Shown here: positions 31,781 to 34,381 of the stretch, piece after piece
Layout: each line of letters starts with the position of its first letter
How positions within the stretch are numbered: position 1 is the first letter of the stretch
Assembly: GCA_000433095.1 (NCBI GenBank)
Contig: HF991472.1
Coordinates: 1,853-36,233, forward strand
Direction: 5' to 3'
Length of the DNA stretch: 34,381 bases
Source of the DNA: Clostridium sp. CAG:967
GTDB taxonomy: Bacteria > Cyanobacteriota > Vampirovibrionia > Gastranaerophilales > Gastranaerophilaceae
Program-made: the position numbers and the translations under genes
Notes under the pieces: generated by a model
Told to the model about the DNA's origin: nothing
Databases searched by the model: none
Seen by the model: only the letters and a program-made list of their open reading frames with translations

Positions 31781-31998
31781 GTCTGCAAAATATCTATTGC
31801 TTTTTGCAGCTTTTTGTTTAATGTTCTGAAAAGTATGTAATAATCGTCTTTATCTTTATTGAGTTGTAAATCTTCATCAATAATCCCAGAATCACTAGCG
31901 AGGGCACCTAACTTAACGAACACTTGCAAATCGTATAAAATCATTCTTGCATCAGAAATTTTATTTTCTAATCGATTTAATGCGTTTTTATCGCACAT
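31777..31998 (-). CDS. small helical hypothetical protein
   Basis: 73 residues, not recognised: two amphipathic helical stretches (LENKISDARMILYDLQVFV and LFRTLNKKLQKAIDILQ) around an acidic loop. AAAGGAG lies before ATG, supporting translation. Its stop overlaps that of the XRE gene by four bases. Confidence 0.6.
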   Translation of the reverse strand: MCDKNALNRLENKISDARMILYDLQVFVKLGALASDSGIIDEDLQLNKDKDDYYILFRTLNKKLQKAIDILQT

Positions 31999-32251
31999 AA
32001 AAATTAACTCCTTTGTATTTGTATGCGTATATCTAGCTGCTTTATGATATTTATAACAGGGGGCTCATTCTAATAATGAGCAATTCCGCCATAATCGCAT
32101 ATTAACGCAAGAGTAAATTTCTGTGCACCATGATATTTTATACTTGTTGCGAATGTTAGTATATGCAATAAGAAATAAATATTAAAAAAAACAATTAGGT
32201 TATTTCAACTTTGTCATAAAACTTAATATTTAATTTAGTTACGCATGTAGC

Positions 32252-32260
32252 TGTTATAAT
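32252..32260 (+). promoter_or_regulatory. extended -10 promoter of the OLD nuclease gene
   Basis: TGTTATAAT: a consensus TATAAT with the TGn extension, 22 bases before the GTG start. No strong -35. The rest of 31999-32281 holds only a short hairpin (GCTCATT/AATGAGC at 32063-32081). Confidence 0.55.
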
Positions 32261-32281
32261 GATAATAAAAGAGAGGTATAA

Positions 32282-34123
32282 GTGGATTTTTTAAATTTTA
32301 AAATTAAGAATTTTAAAGGTATTGAAGATACAACTATAAATTTAAATTCAAATTCCAATATTTATACTTTGATTGGTCTTAATGAAAGTGGGAAAACAAC
32401 TGTATTAGAAGCTTTAAATTATTGGAGTTACTCTCAAGAATCAAAAGAAACTGTAGAATGTTTAGGATTTCAGACAATTCAAGATGATTATGAGTTAATC
32501 CCTATTGGTGAAACATCTAATTTTAGTAAACAAATATCTGTATCTGCAACTTTAAAGTTGTCAGAAAATGATGAATTAGATATAAAAAAATATGCTGAAG
32601 AAAATTGCAATTTTATTTTAACCGAAAAAATTGATAAAATCACAATAACAAAATCTAAAACTTTTGCAAATTCCCAAAGCACTGGCTCTAGTAATTATTG
32701 GACTATTCGCCTTATGGGTAAAACAAAGGGTTCACGAAGTAAAAAGGTAATTGATTTGTCATCAAAAGAAAAAGAATGGCAATGTATTACTTTATATATT
32801 AGAGATAATTTATTACCAACAATTCTTTATTTTCCCAATTTTTTGTTCGATTTTCCAGAACGAATATATTTAGAAGACTTTGATGAAGATTCTAAAAAAC
32901 AAAAAGAACATTTATTCTATAAAAAGATTATTCAAGATTTACTAGATACATTAAATCAGGATTTGGATATACAGACGCATATTGTTAATCGAAAGCGTTC
33001 TGGTAACGACAATGATGAAAATAGCTTAAAAAAGGTTTTGTTAGATTTATCAAGAGAATTAAATAATAATATACTTGGAGCATGGAATGAAATTTTTAAA
33101 AGGAAAATTTCAAACAAAAGAATACTTGTAGAAGCCAAATTAGACAGAACCGTCAATAAGGTCTATCTTGAATTTATGATTGAAGACGATGGCTATTTTT
33201 CTATTAATCAACGTTCTCTAGGTTTTAGATGGTTCTTCGCATTCTTATTATTTACAAAGTACAGAGGATATAGAAGTCGTAAGTCAAATAATATATTGTT
33301 TTTATTAGATGAACCAGCTTCTAATTTGCACACTACTGCACAACATAGATTGCAAAAGAGTTTAGCAGAAATGGCTAAAGAAGATTGTAAATTTATATAT
33401 ACAACACATAGTCAGTATTTAATAAATCCTAAATGGTTGGAAACTACCTATATTGTAAAAAATGAAGGATTATCTTATGAAACAGATGAAAATATTGATG
33501 ATTTCACTCCTAAAAAAACAAAGATTACTATTCATCCATATAGGCAATTTGTTTCAACATATCCAGACCAAACAAGTTATTTTAAGCCAGTTTTAGATAT
33601 TATTGATTATAAACCTTCTGAATTAGATATGATTCCAGATGTTGTAATGGTAGAAGGCAAAAATGATTACTATACCCTAAAGTATTTTGAAGATATTATT
33701 TTGCAAAGAGAGAATAAAAAATATAAATTTTTGCCAGGTTTGTCTTGTAAAAAACTATTTCCTTTGATTCAGCATTATTTAGCTTGGGGGAAAAATTTTA
33801 TAATTTTATTAGATGGCGATAGAGCAGGTGAAGATAGTAAAAAAAGGTATCTTGATGAATTCGGAAGTATTTTGAAAAACAAAGTCTTTTCTTTAAATGA
33901 TATTAATGAACTAGCAAACAATAGTAAAATGGAAGATTGTATCATAAAAGAGGATAAAATTAGTTTACAGAAAATATCAGATTCTAATAGCAAGAGTTAT
34001 AGTAAAAAATTGTTTAATAGAACATTACAGGAATTATACATTTCTGAACAAAAATTTGAGTTTTCAGAATCCAGTACAAACAATATAAAGTCAATATTAG
34101 AATATTTAGATTCAAAGTTTTAA
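32282..34123 (+). CDS. OLD-family ATP-dependent endonuclease
   Basis: 613 residues, GTG start with GAGAGG seven bases upstream. N-terminal SMC/RecF-like ATPase with Walker A GLNESGKTT (32-40), signature SLGFRWFFAFLL (312-323), Walker B NILFLLDEP (337-345) and H-loop TTHSQYL. C-terminal Toprim nuclease with VMVEGKND (Glu458) and LLDGDRAGED (D511, D513). The family includes P2 OLD and GajA and cleaves DNA in phage defence. A second gene begins 19 bases downstream and is probably its partner. The coding sequence is markedly AT-rich, like other cargo here. Confidence 0.9.
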   Translation: MDFLNFKIKNFKGIEDTTINLNSNSNIYTLIGLNESGKTTVLEALNYWSYSQESKETVECLGFQTIQDDYELIPIGETSNFSKQISVSATLKLSENDELDIKKYAEENCNFILTEKIDKITITKSKTFANSQSTGSSNYWTIRLMGKTKGSRSKKVIDLSSKEKEWQCITLYIRDNLLPTILYFPNFLFDFPERIYLEDFDEDSKKQKEHLFYKKIIQDLLDTLNQDLDIQTHIVNRKRSGNDNDENSLKKVLLDLSRELNNNILGAWNEIFKRKISNKRILVEAKLDRTVNKVYLEFMIEDDGYFSINQRSLGFRWFFAFLLFTKYRGYRSRKSNNILFLLDEPASNLHTTAQHRLQKSLAEMAKEDCKFIYTTHSQYLINPKWLETTYIVKNEGLSYETDENIDDFTPKKTKITIHPYRQFVSTYPDQTSYFKPVLDIIDYKPSELDMIPDVVMVEGKNDYYTLKYFEDIILQRENKKYKFLPGLSCKKLFPLIQHYLAWGKNFIILLDGDRAGEDSKKRYLDEFGSILKNKVFSLNDINELANNSKMEDCIIKEDKISLQKISDSNSKSYSKKLFNRTLQELYISEQKFEFSESSTNNIKSILEYLDSKF

Positions 34124-34142
34124 TTTACTAAAGAGGTTTTGG

Positions 34143-34381
34143 GTGCAATTTTATATTTTTCTTCCGTTATATAATATTAAAGTTGAAGAATCTGTTTTAG
34201 ACAAGAATTTCGGTGGTTTTAAAATTATTAGTAATAACTTTTTTAAAACAAAATATGAACCTCTTATTATAAATCAGATAAGTCAAGAATTTTTAATTGA
34301 ATTGAACGAAGATATTAGAAAGCCACATGCGGGGGAAGGCTACACTAGAGAATATGCTAAGTATCTTTTAATGAAAGAGTG
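34143..34381 (+). CDS. unknown protein, partial (cut by window end), partner of the OLD nuclease
   Basis: Starts GTG with AGAGG about eight bases upstream, 19 bases after the OLD gene. 79 codons are visible: VQFYIFLPLYNIKVEESVLD, later KIISNNFFKTKYEPLIINQI, and RKPHAGEGYTREYAKYLL. No P-loop is present in the visible part, so it does not look like the UvrD-type helicase GajB. Not recognised. Confidence 0.6.
   Translation, partial: MQFYIFLPLYNIKVEESVLDKNFGGFKIISNNFFKTKYEPLIINQISQEFLIELNEDIRKPHAGEGYTREYAKYLLMKE

Larger units (their letters stand above)
24189..34381. mobile_element. element C (right end outside the window)
   Basis: Begins after the 3'-half tRNA copy. Integrase faces the att site, followed by excisionase and a Toprim/helicase primase on the same strand, then a divergent zinc-binding protein, a dyad array, secreted proteins, regulators and an OLD nuclease. 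No second right-hand att copy is seen before 34381, so the boundary is unknown. The part right of the array could be chromosome or another element. Confidence 0.6.

Noticed and set aside
32282..34381. Gabija system
   Set aside because: The OLD protein is present, but the visible part of the partner has no UvrD-type P-loop, so the name is not justified.

Overview
The window is AT-rich bacterial DNA. It most likely comes from a gut member of the non-photosynthetic cyanobacterial sister lineage (Melainabacteria/Vampirovibrionia, Gastranaerophilales-like). This is an inference from two things: prepilin-like proteins with a KxxxFTLAEVLITLG leader and a shared DxNGxKKPN tail, and a ribosomal protein L34 with the cyanobacterial-style N-terminus (RRTLEGTKVKRQRVSGFRARM). 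No 16S gene is present to settle it.

Bases 1-7444 are ordinary chromosome: ilvD, a very short transcription unit with a run of ten C, two prepilin-like genes around a GlcF/LutA-type iron-sulfur protein, proC, rpmH-rnpA with a downstream hypothetical gene, and a PHP-type histidinol-phosphatase.

From 7482 to the end the window is a stack of mobile elements on one initiator tRNA (tRNA-fMet) gene. All junctions fall at the anticodon-loop heptamer CTCATAA. A 5'-half relic lies at 7482-7520, a degenerate piece at 14081-14101, the only intact tRNA at 14412-14488, and a 3'-half copy at 24141-24188. Element A (7521-14101, plus a remnant to 14411) carries a tyrosine integrase overlapping a serine recombinase, a long non-coding region with repeats and structure, small membrane proteins, a PD-(D/E)XK nuclease with an XRE regulator, and a winged-helix/TIR protein. 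Element B is exactly bounded by 48-bp direct repeats (9,697 bp repeat to repeat). It has integrase, repressor, divergent excisionase, primase and a phage-type KGG/IGEKP protein, a layout like a phage satellite (PICI). Its cargo includes a three-gene operon of GHKL ATPase, STAS-like DUF4325 protein and PIN nuclease. Element C starts after 24188 and runs off the window. It has integrase, excisionase and Toprim/SF3 primase-helicase, a nine-base-periodic dyad array, four secreted proteins including a catalytically dead M48-like protein, and an OLD-family nuclease with an unknown, truncated partner.

The best candidates for an undescribed system are the ATPase-STAS-PIN operon, which looks like a sigma-factor partner switch with a nuclease as output, and the initiator tRNA that now appears to be assembled from the ends of two mobile elements.
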